Part shown: positions 36,875 to 45,626 of the stretch, piece by piece
Layout of the letters: each line of letters starts with the position of its first letter
How positions within the stretch are numbered: the stretch's first letter is position 1
Assembly: GCA_030765525.1 (NCBI GenBank)
Contig: JAVCCK010000023.1
Coordinates: 62,001 to 126,000, forward strand
DNA from: Candidatus Lernaella stagnicola
GTDB lineage: Bacteria > Lernaellota > Lernaellaia > Lernaellales > Lernaellaceae
Reading direction: 5' to 3'
Length of the DNA stretch: 64,000 bases
Notes under the pieces: model-generated
The model's database searches: none
Seen by the model: the letters and a program-made list of their open reading frames with translations, nothing else
What the model was told of the DNA's origin: nothing
Position numbers and translations under genes: made by a program

Positions 36875-39826
36875 TTAGGGGTGCGAACCGCCCGGACGGC
36901 CCTCGGCCATGGCCTCGTAGTTGTAGAAGGTGTTGCCGCGCACCACCAGGCGCAGCGAGTCGTACACGGGTTCGCCGCCGTCGATCGCCTCCAAGAAGAA
37001 CTGCATGACGACCGTATCGGCCATTTCCAGTTCGCCGCTGCCGAAATTGCGCACGTCGAAGTTCGGGAACTGCACCGCCCATTGCAGCGGCTCGAAAGAA
37101 TACTCCCAGCCGCCCGACGCGGTTTCCACCACGCCCTCATCGAGCACCTGGCCGGGCATCATCACTCCGAAATGCAACTTGACCTCGCGCAAATGCGACG
37201 GCCAGGAAAGCGGCACCCGCAAGCCCGCGGCGGGGTCGATCTTCAAACTCGGCGGCAACGAAGTCGAAATGAGCGGCAGGTTTTCTCGCGGCACGGCGCA
37301 ATGCCAGTAGCTGCCGCGCGACGTGCCCACGACATCGCCGCGCAACTCGCCGTAACGCACGTCCACATCGACACGGTAGATTCCCGGCTCGTCGGCGGGG
37401 ATTAAGGGCTTGCCGCGCCCGAGTCCCAGGCGGTTGGTGCGCGTAAACACTTTCACCTTTTCACCGGAGGGCTTGGTGACCATCCACGTCACGTCCGCCT
37501 CGACGGCCGGAAACACCATGCCGCCCAGGGCGATCGTCTCGCCCACTTCCATTGCATCGTGGGTGTCGATACCGAGGAACACGAACTGCTCGCGACCGTT
37601 GATCTGCGCCAGCGGACGTTCGCCCGGCGGTGAAATCGACGTCGCCGCTCCCTTGCTGGGGGCCACGACGATGGCCGCCGCGTAGGCGTCGTAAAGATTG
37701 CGCCCCGTGCGCCGGTCCAGCAGCACGGCTCCGGCCTGGATACGGCACATGTCGCCGGGCAGGTCGCCGTTGCGGCTCGTGTTGTAATGGAAACCGAAAC
37801 GATTGGGGCTGGCCAGCCAATATAGGCCGATAGCGTCGGTTTGGTGCACGGAAGTCATCACCGGAAAACCGGGGCGGATCACGCCCAGGTAGGTATAGGC
37901 CTGCACGACGGCGCTGTCCTGGTAGGCGTAAGGGTTCCAGCGCCCATTGCCCACGGGCACGATCGGCAGTTCGTCGCGATGGGCCGCGTCGGCCGGGAAC
38001 CACGAGAAACTATCGCTGGAAACCTTCACCACTTTGCCGAGGTACTGCCAGGGACCGGCCGCGGGTTGATGCGATGGCGGCACTGCGAAGGATCGGAACG
38101 CGGCCGCGTCCTGCAGCCATGCGGCGTAGTCGGCATCGCTTAGCGACATCGATAAGTGCGGCTCGACCAGGCTCTCGTTGAAACCGTTCGAGGGAATAAA
38201 CAGCGTGTCGCGCCCGTCGTACGGCGCATAGGAATCGGGCAACATCGAGGGCGTGTAATTCGGGAAGAAGGAAGTCGTCAAATCCTGCCGGTCGCGGAAT
38301 CGCTTTTGCGCGCCGAAATAGGGTTGGTTAATGCGGTGCCCGTACGGAAAACTGCGCGTGCCGTGCAGGTGCAACACCGGTTCCAGCGGCGCGATGACGC
38401 CCGCCGAAACCTGCTGCCCCATCCACAATCGGCCCCGTGGATCGCGCATTTGGGCCCGCACGACACTGCGGTACTCGCCCGGCTCGTCGAACACAAGATT
38501 TTCCTGCCCGTGCGGTACGAAGTGTCCGAAGCGGCTGGCCTGACCGCGCGCGCTCCAAACCCGACGCCGATCAACTTCGGAGTTCGGGTAGTATTCGATC
38601 TCGACTTCCACCTCCGCCGGGGCCGGCGGATTCAGATTCACCTTCGCCGGGTACGCGCCGCCGACTAAAAAACTCGTGCCCGGTTTGCAGGACGTGCTGA
38701 AGGTCAGCGGCAAGGCGCTGAACACGATATATTTGCCGCCGCCCTCAAAACGCCGGCCTTGGCGGTCGAGGAGGTAACCGCTCATCTCGATTTCGTAGCG
38801 GCCGGTCTGCCGCAAGTCGACGGAGAACGCCTCGCCCTCCAGTCGCGGCCCACTCTTGTCCTCACCAACCATGCGCCGCGTTCCCAGTTCGGCGAAACCC
38901 GCGGGCCCGTTTACGGTGACCGTGACCTCACCCCGACGCATGTCGAAATAGTGCGGCAACCGATCCGGCACGACCGCGCCGCCGCCATCGAGCGGGGCAA
39001 TCGAATCGTGCGGGAAAATCGTGGGGAAGCCCGGCGAAAGCTCATAGTGATCGGGGCGCAGAATCAAGTCCGTCGTGAAACCCACTCGACCGACCAGCGC
39101 CACGTGGTCGCGGTCCTGTTCCGGCAACGCGCCGCTGCGTCCCATTTGTTGGGCTTGCCCAAAAATCGTCCACGGCAGCCGCGGCGTGGCCGCTTCTCCC
39201 ACCTTGACCAGCGGCAACACGGAACCGACCTCCTCGTTCCAATCGTTGCCGAACATCTTGAGCTGCACCGGGTCCGCCACACCCTCCACGCGCACGAACA
39301 CCAGCACGGTCGGCTCGTAATAGCCCAGCGGAGCGTCTCGCGGCAGGTCCACCGCAAGCGTGCCCGCCACCGTGTGACGCCCGCGCGGACGACCGTCGAG
39401 TTCGAAGGTCTGCACCGCCTCAAAGGGGCTGCCGTCCTTGCCGTGCACCAAGCGCAGGAGCGGCCAGCCCTCAAAACGCTCGATGGGCAGGCCGGTCGTG
39501 GCCAGATTGGACGCCACCGCGTAGGACGACGACCCGGCGCGGTAGTTGCCTTCTTGGTCGAAGCGCAATTCGCCGTACGCCGCGACAATCAGTTCGGTGA
39601 AGCGCCCGAAGCGTTCGTCGTAGGCGCTGAAGTCGACTGTGAGGTTGTAATCGAACGACCACGTGTCGGTCGGGCGGATATCGAATCCCGGCCGGACGTT
39701 GTCCACCTGCATCGTCCAAACGAAGGGATCGAACTTCGACGAAATCGAGAAATCCGACCGCCCGGGCGTCGAACCGCACGCCGCCAGCGCGAGGGCCATT
39801 ACGAAAAATAAGACCCGCCTCACCAC
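36875..39826 (-). CDS. Giant lipoprotein of the cytochrome cassette (copy D, most diverged)
   Basis: The 983-residue product has lipobox LAAC (about residue 17, Gly at +2). Motifs of the family are kept with changes: YYEPTV for YYRPHV, STSCKPGTSFL for STPVKPGTNFL, NGDLPGDMCRIQAG, NGREQFVFLGIDTH, MMPG...DEG and YDSLRLVVRG. It is the shortest and most distant of the four copies. It starts at GTG inside the end of the cytochrome gene. As with the other copies, there is no TM helix after the lipobox, no heme motif and no recognised domain. Confidence 0.85.
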   Translation of the reverse strand: MVRRVLFFVMALALAACGSTPGRSDFSISSKFDPFVWTMQVDNVRPGFDIRPTDTWSFDYNLTVDFSAYDERFGRFTELIVAAYGELRFDQEGNYRAGSSSYAVASNLATTGLPIERFEGWPLLRLVHGKDGSPFEAVQTFELDGRPRGRHTVAGTLAVDLPRDAPLGYYEPTVLVFVRVEGVADPVQLKMFGNDWNEEVGSVLPLVKVGEAATPRLPWTIFGQAQQMGRSGALPEQDRDHVALVGRVGFTTDLILRPDHYELSPGFPTIFPHDSIAPLDGGGAVVPDRLPHYFDMRRGEVTVTVNGPAGFAELGTRRMVGEDKSGPRLEGEAFSVDLRQTGRYEIEMSGYLLDRQGRRFEGGGKYIVFSALPLTFSTSCKPGTSFLVGGAYPAKVNLNPPAPAEVEVEIEYYPNSEVDRRRVWSARGQASRFGHFVPHGQENLVFDEPGEYRSVVRAQMRDPRGRLWMGQQVSAGVIAPLEPVLHLHGTRSFPYGHRINQPYFGAQKRFRDRQDLTTSFFPNYTPSMLPDSYAPYDGRDTLFIPSNGFNESLVEPHLSMSLSDADYAAWLQDAAAFRSFAVPPSHQPAAGPWQYLGKVVKVSSDSFSWFPADAAHRDELPIVPVGNGRWNPYAYQDSAVVQAYTYLGVIRPGFPVMTSVHQTDAIGLYWLASPNRFGFHYNTSRNGDLPGDMCRIQAGAVLLDRRTGRNLYDAYAAAIVVAPSKGAATSISPPGERPLAQINGREQFVFLGIDTHDAMEVGETIALGGMVFPAVEADVTWMVTKPSGEKVKVFTRTNRLGLGRGKPLIPADEPGIYRVDVDVRYGELRGDVVGTSRGSYWHCAVPRENLPLISTSLPPSLKIDPAAGLRVPLSWPSHLREVKLHFGVMMPGQVLDEGVVETASGGWEYSFEPLQWAVQFPNFDVRNFGSGELEMADTVVMQFFLEAIDGGEPVYDSLRLVVRGNTFYNYEAMAEGRPGGSHP

Positions 39827-39840
39827 GGCAGCCCCCCCTC
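39820..39840 (-). promoter_or_regulatory. RBS and overlapping start of giant lipoprotein D inside the cytochrome gene
   Basis: A purine run GAGGGGGGG near 39832-39840, inside the cytochrome tail codons, precedes the GTG start (39824-39826). The start overlaps the final Trp codon and stop as GTGGTGA. Confidence 0.72.
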
Positions 39841-41127
39841 GAGCACCGGCTCGTCATGGGGGAACAATCGCCGGTAGACGGAGCGGTCGCCAAGCAAATC
39901 ACGGTACGTTTTGACAAAAAAATCTATGTCATTTGGTGGCGCGGCGGCCGTTTTTTGCGTCATTCTGGCCACAAGACGTCGCAAATCAGCGTCGTTTTGC
40001 GACACATAGTGCGTCGACTGGCGACTCATTGTGTGGCACGCGCCGCAAAATTGCGCGAAATCGTGAAAGCGCTGGTAGTCCTCAGCGCTCAATCCGAGGG
40101 TCGCGGCGGGGTCGCTTTTTGCCTCGGCCAGGTACGCCGCGACCTGCCCGCGAACGTCGTGGCGGTAGTAGTACGGCGACCAACGCGCGAGGCGGGCGGC
40201 AATCGCGGACCAGTCTTCGGGCCGGCGTTTCTCCCACCCGCTGGGCGCACCGGTGTGGCAGCGCCGGCATCGCGTGCGGAAGGTCCACGAGTCGCTGAAA
40301 GAGCGCATGCCGGTCAAAAAACTTGCGACGTCCTCGCCCTCTTGCCGGCTGATCGGCGCTTTTTCGAACTCCCGCATGCGCGTCAGGGTGCGCCCCCACT
40401 CCACCGGCGTTTTGATGAGGTACAAGGCGCGGCTGCGCTCGTGGCAGGCTCCGCATCGTTGCGAAAACACTCCCAAACCCGGCTTGGCAGCGACGCGCGA
40501 AACATGGAGCGATCCGGCGGCGCCGAACACGATGAGGCCGAGCGCCGGGACGAGGACCAGCAGCGCGCGACTCACCCGCCACAGCGGCGAAGGCTTACGC
40601 TCCCGCGGGGCGGCGACGGCCACGCGAAACGCAACGATTCCGGCCACCAGCAGCCCGGGCCATACCAGCAACGGCGCGTAAATCAGAATCCACTCCATCG
40701 CCGGGTGAATGTTGTCGTACCACTCGATCCACCAAAACGCCTCGATCGCCACCCACACCGAAAGCGACGAGGCGAACGCAGCCGCAAACCCCGCAAAGGG
40801 CGTAAAAACTAAGAAAAACAACAACGTTTTCGCCCGCGTGGAAAGGCCGGTCACCGGGTTGGGGTGATGGTAACGGCGGGCCAGCACGCGAAACGCCAAG
40901 CCGGCGAAGAAAAGCGTCGAAAGCGGCAGCGCACCCCAAAGGGCAAAAAATCGCGCGTAGGGTATCCAAGCCTCTCTCGCGGCGTAGACGTGAAACAGGT
41001 TGCGCAGCAACGCCTCAAGGTCGAGCCAGGCAATGTAGACAAAACGCGAAAGCACCACAAAATAAGCCGCCAAAGCCAGCGGCCAGACAATCAGGTGCGT
41101 GCGTCGGATGTGCGAACTTTCCCCCAT
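39820..41127 (-). CDS. Membrane-anchored triheme cytochrome c (cassette copy D, extended TM region)
   Basis: The open frame extends to 41490, but ATG 41127 has AAGGAAA six bases upstream and starts the first TM segment. The 435-residue product has about five TM helices rather than the three of copies A-C, then heme c sites CGACH, CRRCH and CGACH. W..TLTRMREFEKAPI follows heme 1. The C-terminus FPHDEPVLEGGLPW is a longer form of the shared tail. It is the most diverged cytochrome, paired with the most diverged lipoprotein, so the pairs seem to have evolved together. Confidence 0.86.
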   Translation of the reverse strand: MGESSHIRRTHLIVWPLALAAYFVVLSRFVYIAWLDLEALLRNLFHVYAAREAWIPYARFFALWGALPLSTLFFAGLAFRVLARRYHHPNPVTGLSTRAKTLLFFLVFTPFAGFAAAFASSLSVWVAIEAFWWIEWYDNIHPAMEWILIYAPLLVWPGLLVAGIVAFRVAVAAPRERKPSPLWRVSRALLVLVPALGLIVFGAAGSLHVSRVAAKPGLGVFSQRCGACHERSRALYLIKTPVEWGRTLTRMREFEKAPISRQEGEDVASFLTGMRSFSDSWTFRTRCRRCHTGAPSGWEKRRPEDWSAIAARLARWSPYYYRHDVRGQVAAYLAEAKSDPAATLGLSAEDYQRFHDFAQFCGACHTMSRQSTHYVSQNDADLRRLVARMTQKTAAAPPNDIDFFVKTYRDLLGDRSVYRRLFPHDEPVLEGGLPW

Positions 41128-41344
41128 CGATTTCCTTTTATGCCTTCGTTGCAGCGGCGCCGCAACATCTTGGCGCGCATTGTACCGTGCCGCGAAGCGC
41201 TTAAGCAACAAAACAGGAATCATTCTTAATTCGATGCCGAGCGCCAATACAAGTTTGTCAGTGGCGGTCCGTTCGGCAATAATGAAACACTTTCGACCCA
41301 TGAAATGCCCCCGAAAAAACGGGGCCTTACCGATCGGCGGCAGA

Positions 41345-42151
41345 ATGAAATGCGATATCACGATCCTCGTGGACAATAACGCCGCGCCGGGCTCCGGCTT
41401 GCTGCCCGAGCACGGCTTTGCCGCGCTGATCGAGGCCGACGGCCGCCGCTTGCTTTTCGACACCGGCCAGGGTGAAGCCCTGCCCCTCAACGCCGCTCGA
41501 CTTGGCGTCGACCTGAGCGATCTCGACGCGCTAGTTTTTTCACACGGCCATTACGACCACACGGGTGGCGGCTTGGCGGTTTTGTCACAACAAACGAAGC
41601 CTTTGCCCGTATTTTACGGAAGCGGTGCGTTCGTGCCGGATCTATCGCCGCGCCTGCACGGCACCGGGTCGCGGGGCATTCAGTACTCAACCGAAGCCGC
41701 GTCGGGCTACGGCGCTCAGTTGCGCGAATTGGACAAGCCGCACCGGTTCACCGACCGCCTTCTGATCACCGGGCCGATCCCGCGCGCGCCGGGCGGTTCC
41801 ACCGCGGCGCCGGAGGAGCAGGCGCTGGCGATCATTCTGGACGAGGGGTTGGTGATTGTTTCCGGCTGCGCGCATGCCGGGGTCAGCGAGACCATCGCCT
41901 ATGTATGCGAAGTGACGGGGGTCGAGCGGGTTCGCGCCTTCGTGGGCGGCACGCATATCGGTGGTTACGAGCCCGGTAAGGTGGAGCGTCTCGTGCGGGA
42001 ATTCGCCGCGTGGCCGGTATCGGAATGGGTCGTCGGCCACTGTACCGGCGCAAGCGGTTTGGAAGCATTTTTGGCGGTGATGCCCGATCGGACGCGACCG
42101 CTGGCGGCGGGATCGCGGTTTTCCTTCGGCGTCCCGTTACACGGTTCTTGA
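41345..42151 (+). CDS. MBL-fold metallohydrolase (dihydropterin-RFAP synthase-like)
   Basis: The 268-residue product has the metal motif SHGHYDHTGG (about residue 60) and later ligands in SGCAHAG, GGTHIGG and GHCTG. This order and the opening ILVDNN...LLPEHGFAALIE match the MBL group annotated as 7,8-dihydropterin-6-yl-methyl-aminobenzene phosphate synthase, whose bacterial members mostly have unknown roles. ATG 41345 gives the usual N-terminus; the longer frame from 41099 is not supported. No signal peptide is seen, so it is cytoplasmic. It is divergent from the copy D cytochrome across 217 bases. Confidence 0.85.
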   Translation: MKCDITILVDNNAAPGSGLLPEHGFAALIEADGRRLLFDTGQGEALPLNAARLGVDLSDLDALVFSHGHYDHTGGGLAVLSQQTKPLPVFYGSGAFVPDLSPRLHGTGSRGIQYSTEAASGYGAQLRELDKPHRFTDRLLITGPIPRAPGGSTAAPEEQALAIILDEGLVIVSGCAHAGVSETIAYVCEVTGVERVRAFVGGTHIGGYEPGKVERLVREFAAWPVSEWVVGHCTGASGLEAFLAVMPDRTRPLAAGSRFSFGVPLHGS

Positions 42152-42195
42152 GGATTTCGCTCGGACTATCGAAATGCGAAAAACGACTGTTTTCC

Positions 42196-42225
42196 TTGAC
42201 TTTAGGTACGGCGGTTTTTTAGTAT
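42196..42225 (+). promoter_or_regulatory. Sigma70-like promoter for the RidA-like gene
   Basis: TTGACT (42196-42201) and TAGTAT (42220-42225) are 18 bases apart, about 30 bases before the start codon at 42255. Confidence 0.45.
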
Positions 42226-42254
42226 TCCTAGCGGTTTGAGATTGGAGGATCAGA

Positions 42255-42704
42255 ATGACGATTAAACGGCGACCGGTCAGCGAGCCGAAAGTTTTGAACG
42301 AAGCCTATCAGTACAGCGATCCCGTTCCCTTTTCGCGCGCCTTTCGCCTCGACATCAAGGGCGTGACAGTGCTGCTTATCTCGGGCACGGCGAGTGTCGA
42401 CGAAAAGGGCGACACGATTCACATGGGCGACATTGAGGCGCAAACCAAGCGCATGTTGGAGAATGTCACCGCGCTGCTCGCTCGCGAAAACGCGACCTGG
42501 CACGATGTGGTGCGCACGACCTTCTACCACCGCGATATCGACCGCGACTACCAAGACGTCAGCCGGATTCGCACCGAATTTTTCCAGGAAATCGGCTTGC
42601 AGCAGTACCCGGCCAGCACCGGTATTGAAGCGAAATTGTGCCGCTCGGATTTGCTGATTGAAATGGAAGCCATCGCCATCTACGAAAGCGACGCCGAAAA
42701 ATAG
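42255..42704 (+). CDS. RidA/YjgF-like family protein
   Basis: The 149-residue product has the RidA fold pattern: GVTVLLISGTASVDEKG near residue 37, a middle helix IEAQTKRMLENVTALL, and the C-terminal PASTGIEAKLCRSDLLIEMEAIAI. RidA proteins hydrolyse reactive enamine/imine intermediates; this divergent member keeps an Arg-to-Lys-like pattern near the active site that cannot be judged by eye. GGAGG lies seven bases before the ATG. It is followed, eight bases on, by the end of a convergent membrane protein gene. Confidence 0.82.
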   Translation: MTIKRRPVSEPKVLNEAYQYSDPVPFSRAFRLDIKGVTVLLISGTASVDEKGDTIHMGDIEAQTKRMLENVTALLARENATWHDVVRTTFYHRDIDRDYQDVSRIRTEFFQEIGLQQYPASTGIEAKLCRSDLLIEMEAIAIYESDAEK

Positions 42705-42711
42705 CCGCGCG

Positions 42712-43722
42712 CTATTCCTCGGCCCCGCTCCGCCAGGCCTGCAGTCGACCCATCGCTTTGTGGAAGACTTTCATGCCCACGCCCGCGGTGAGCGGCAAGC
42801 CCATGAGCAGCGGCCACAAGTACTCGAAAAAGGAATACGCCAAACCCGCCGCCACAGCGACATCCCTGCCCGCCACCGGCGCAAGCAGCAGCAACGCCAC
42901 GCCCTCGCGCGTGCCGGTGCCCGCAAAGGAAATCGGCAGGGCGGCGGCGAGGATCATCAACTGCACGTAAGCGATAAGCTGCCCGAGCGGCAGTTCAATA
43001 CCTAGATCCCGAAACAGCAGGTAGCACACCACGATTTCCGAAGCCTGGAAGACAATCGTGTACGCCAGCAGCTTGAGTTTGGCCAGGGGCGACAAGCGTT
43101 CAAACGCCGAGAGCAGGGCCAGCATCACGCGCCCCGGCGTGCGACCGAATTCTTTGGCGATGCCGATAAACAGGCGGCGGCCCCACTTGGTTTCCAGAAC
43201 AAAGAAGGCCCCTAAAACGGCAATGGTGAAGCCGGCGACCCAACGCAGAAAATTCAGATGCGTGGGCGCGCCGGCCAGTACGCCGACGGCCAGCAGGAGA
43301 AAGGTGGCCAACAAGGTCAAGTATTTGTTGTAGATCTGGGTGCTGATGGTCGGGCCAATCGGGATGTCGGCATAGCCCGCGAGCATCGCGCCGGCGGCTA
43401 ATTCGCCGGTTTGATTGGGCAGCAACAAGCGGAAGGGTCCGGTCGCCACAAATACGCGGACGATCGTACCCAGGCGCGGTGTGATATCCAGGTGGCGCAG
43501 GGCCATACGCCAGCGGTCGGCGTACACCAAGGCATTGAAAAAGGTCGAAAGCGCCAGCGCCGCAAGGATCGTTTCCAACCGCAATTGCCGCAGGCGGCTG
43601 AGGATGTCGCCCACGGGCACGAAGAAGAACACCGCGCCCAAAAGCAGGGCCGTCGACAGACCCAGCCATAAGATGCGCCACGCCTTTGGGCGCGGATCGA
43701 GTGCGGCGGCTGGATCGGTCAT
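42712..43722 (-). CDS. Lysylphosphatidylglycerol synthase TM-domain-like protein
   Basis: The 336-residue product has about eight TM helices and the hallmark LPISFAGTGTREG near residue 265, typical of the UPF0104/LPG-synthase TM (flippase-like) family. The aminoacyl-transfer domain of MprF is absent, as in most stand-alone members linked to lipid or glycolipid flipping. It is divergent from the YfhO-like gene at 43770 with only 47 bases between them. A shared role in envelope lipid or sugar transfer is reasonable but inferred. Confidence 0.85.
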   Translation of the reverse strand: MTDPAAALDPRPKAWRILWLGLSTALLLGAVFFFVPVGDILSRLRQLRLETILAALALSTFFNALVYADRWRMALRHLDITPRLGTIVRVFVATGPFRLLLPNQTGELAAGAMLAGYADIPIGPTISTQIYNKYLTLLATFLLLAVGVLAGAPTHLNFLRWVAGFTIAVLGAFFVLETKWGRRLFIGIAKEFGRTPGRVMLALLSAFERLSPLAKLKLLAYTIVFQASEIVVCYLLFRDLGIELPLGQLIAYVQLMILAAALPISFAGTGTREGVALLLLAPVAGRDVAVAAGLAYSFFEYLWPLLMGLPLTAGVGMKVFHKAMGRLQAWRSGAEE

Positions 43723-43769
43723 TTCGTCTCTTTCTTGTAAAGGCGTTTCCTTTGTATCACAATCCGCCC

Positions 43770-45626
43770 ATGCAATTCCGCAAACGGATCGTGCTTTGGC
43801 TGGTGGTGGCCACGCTGCTGTATGGGATCGCGTTGTTCGTGCACCCGCAGGGTATACGCAGCGGCGACGACTACCGCGACAACGACTGGCTCAGCGTGCT
43901 GTTTTTCCGCGCTTGGCTGCATCAAAGCGTACACGAATACGGCGCGTTCCCGCTTTGGTGCCCCTTCGTGGGCGGCGGTTATCCGACCATCCAACACCCT
44001 TCGGACGATTCGCTGACGCCCTTTGCCGCACCGGTTCTACTGTTCGGCGAGGTGATCGGCGTCAAGATCAATCTGCTGGTGCTGCTGCTGTGCGGCGTGC
44101 TGGGCATGTACGGGCTCGCGCGCACCGGGCCGCGCCTCGGTCGACCGGGAGCGACGTTTGCCGCCGCAGCCTACCTGGCGGCGGGCTGGTTCCCGTCGAT
44201 GATGCTCGTCGGGTTTTACAACCTGGCCATGTTCCATTTGATTCCCGGGGTGCTGGCGCTGTGGCATCGCGCCCTCGACGACCGCCGTTTCGCGCTGCCG
44301 GCCGGGGTCGCGCTGGCGATATTCGGCTGCGTGGCCGGGTCGGGACTGCTCACCGCCGCACTGTTTCTGCTTCTGCTCACCGTGGCGGTGAGTTGGCAAC
44401 GTCGCGACGATGGGAAGCGCCTCGCGTGGCGCCCGTGGCTCGCGCTGGCGATCGTGGCGGTGGTCGCGGGCGGCGTCGGGGCCGTGAAATTCGGCGGCCT
44501 TGTTCAACTCACGCGGCAGGCGCACTACGCCCACGGCGACAAGGCGGACTACGAGTACGACCAGCTTAAAACCGAAGACGCCTTTTACGAAAACCTCGGA
44601 CACTTCGCCAAAAGCGCCGCCCTGGCGGCCCCGCGTCGCGTCGCATACCGCGGCGGGCAACCGGCGGTGGCGGAATACTCGTGGCTGGGTTTGCCTTGGG
44701 CGGTGTTGGGGCTGTTTTTCCTGGGCGCGTGGTGGGGACGCCGTCGATTGTGGCCGTATTTGGCGGCGGGCGGCGTGTTTCTCGTGCTCTGTTTCGGGCC
44801 GCATTCGCCGCTGGACCTATACCGCGTCTTGATCTGGCCGTGGCCCCCGCTGCGGGCGATTTCGCAATTCTACAAGTACGCTAACTACTTCCTGGTATTG
44901 ACCGCGCTCTTGGCCGCCGGGGCGGCCATCGACACGTTGGCCGAACGCTTCGCAGGACGCCGCGCGCGACGGTGGGTCATTCCGGCGCTGTTTGCCTCGC
45001 TGCTGCCCTTCGCGGTGTGGCATGCGTCGCTGTTGACTACGCGGCTGGCCGAACCACCGCGCGTCGTCGAAGCCGCCGAGTCGTTCTACCAGGTGCGGGC
45101 CACGAACGATCCCCTGCCCGCCGCCGACGGGATCACCTACCGCGAACTCGTGCGCCGGCCGGAGCTGATGGAATACTTCAACCTGCGGCGCGGCGTGGGA
45201 ACGATCGATTGGTACGCGGATTTGTACCTGCCCGAAAGCGCGCGACCGCGAATGCTGATCGATCCGCAAAACGGCGCTGTCACGACCGATCCGGATTATC
45301 GCGGCGAGGCGTGGTTCGACAGCCCGGTCAACCGCGTCGGCAATTTCCACGTCGGTGCGAACTCCGTCACGGCTAGCGTGGCCGTGGCCGAACCCGGTCG
45401 CCTCACGATCAACCTGAACCACTTGCCGGGTTGGCGTTGCGACCGCGGGGAAATTCTCGACCGTGACGGGCTCATGTCGCTGGATCTCACCGAGGCCGGC
45501 GAATACGACGTGCGCCTGCGCTACCGCCCGCCTTTCTTCTTCCTGTGGTTGGTCGTGTCGCTGATTTCGCTGGTGGCGTGCGCCGCGGCGTGGATGGTGA
45601 TGAGCCGCAGACGCGCTCAGAGTTGA
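43770..45626 (+). CDS. YfhO-like polytopic membrane protein (copy 3)
   Basis: ATG 43770 is used; the frame runs back to 43686 but overlaps the divergent gene's start region. The 618-residue product has about twelve TM helices, the loop FPLWCPFVGGGYPTIQHPSD and the motif GVGTIDWYADLYLPE followed by DYRGEAWF, matching the copies at 3835 and 26276. It ends in a TM helix and a basic tail. It overlaps the convergent TM-propeller gene by ten bases, a combination (YfhO-like plus TM-propeller) also present in the copy B operon. Confidence 0.78.
   Translation: MQFRKRIVLWLVVATLLYGIALFVHPQGIRSGDDYRDNDWLSVLFFRAWLHQSVHEYGAFPLWCPFVGGGYPTIQHPSDDSLTPFAAPVLLFGEVIGVKINLLVLLLCGVLGMYGLARTGPRLGRPGATFAAAAYLAAGWFPSMMLVGFYNLAMFHLIPGVLALWHRALDDRRFALPAGVALAIFGCVAGSGLLTAALFLLLLTVAVSWQRRDDGKRLAWRPWLALAIVAVVAGGVGAVKFGGLVQLTRQAHYAHGDKADYEYDQLKTEDAFYENLGHFAKSAALAAPRRVAYRGGQPAVAEYSWLGLPWAVLGLFFLGAWWGRRRLWPYLAAGGVFLVLCFGPHSPLDLYRVLIWPWPPLRAISQFYKYANYFLVLTALLAAGAAIDTLAERFAGRRARRWVIPALFASLLPFAVWHASLLTTRLAEPPRVVEAAESFYQVRATNDPLPAADGITYRELVRRPELMEYFNLRRGVGTIDWYADLYLPESARPRMLIDPQNGAVTTDPDYRGEAWFDSPVNRVGNFHVGANSVTASVAVAEPGRLTINLNHLPGWRCDRGEILDRDGLMSLDLTEAGEYDVRLRYRPPFFFLWLVVSLISLVACAAAWMVMSRRRAQS

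Noticed and set aside
41307-41326. Hairpin CCCCG-AAAAAA-CGGGG in the gap before the MBL gene
   Set aside because: The stem is only five base pairs with no T run on either strand; it is neither a convincing terminator nor a known riboswitch.
39820-41490. Longer 556-residue form of the cassette D cytochrome
   Set aside because: The first 121 residues are unlike any membrane or signal sequence, and ATG 41127 has a good ribosome site just before TM1.
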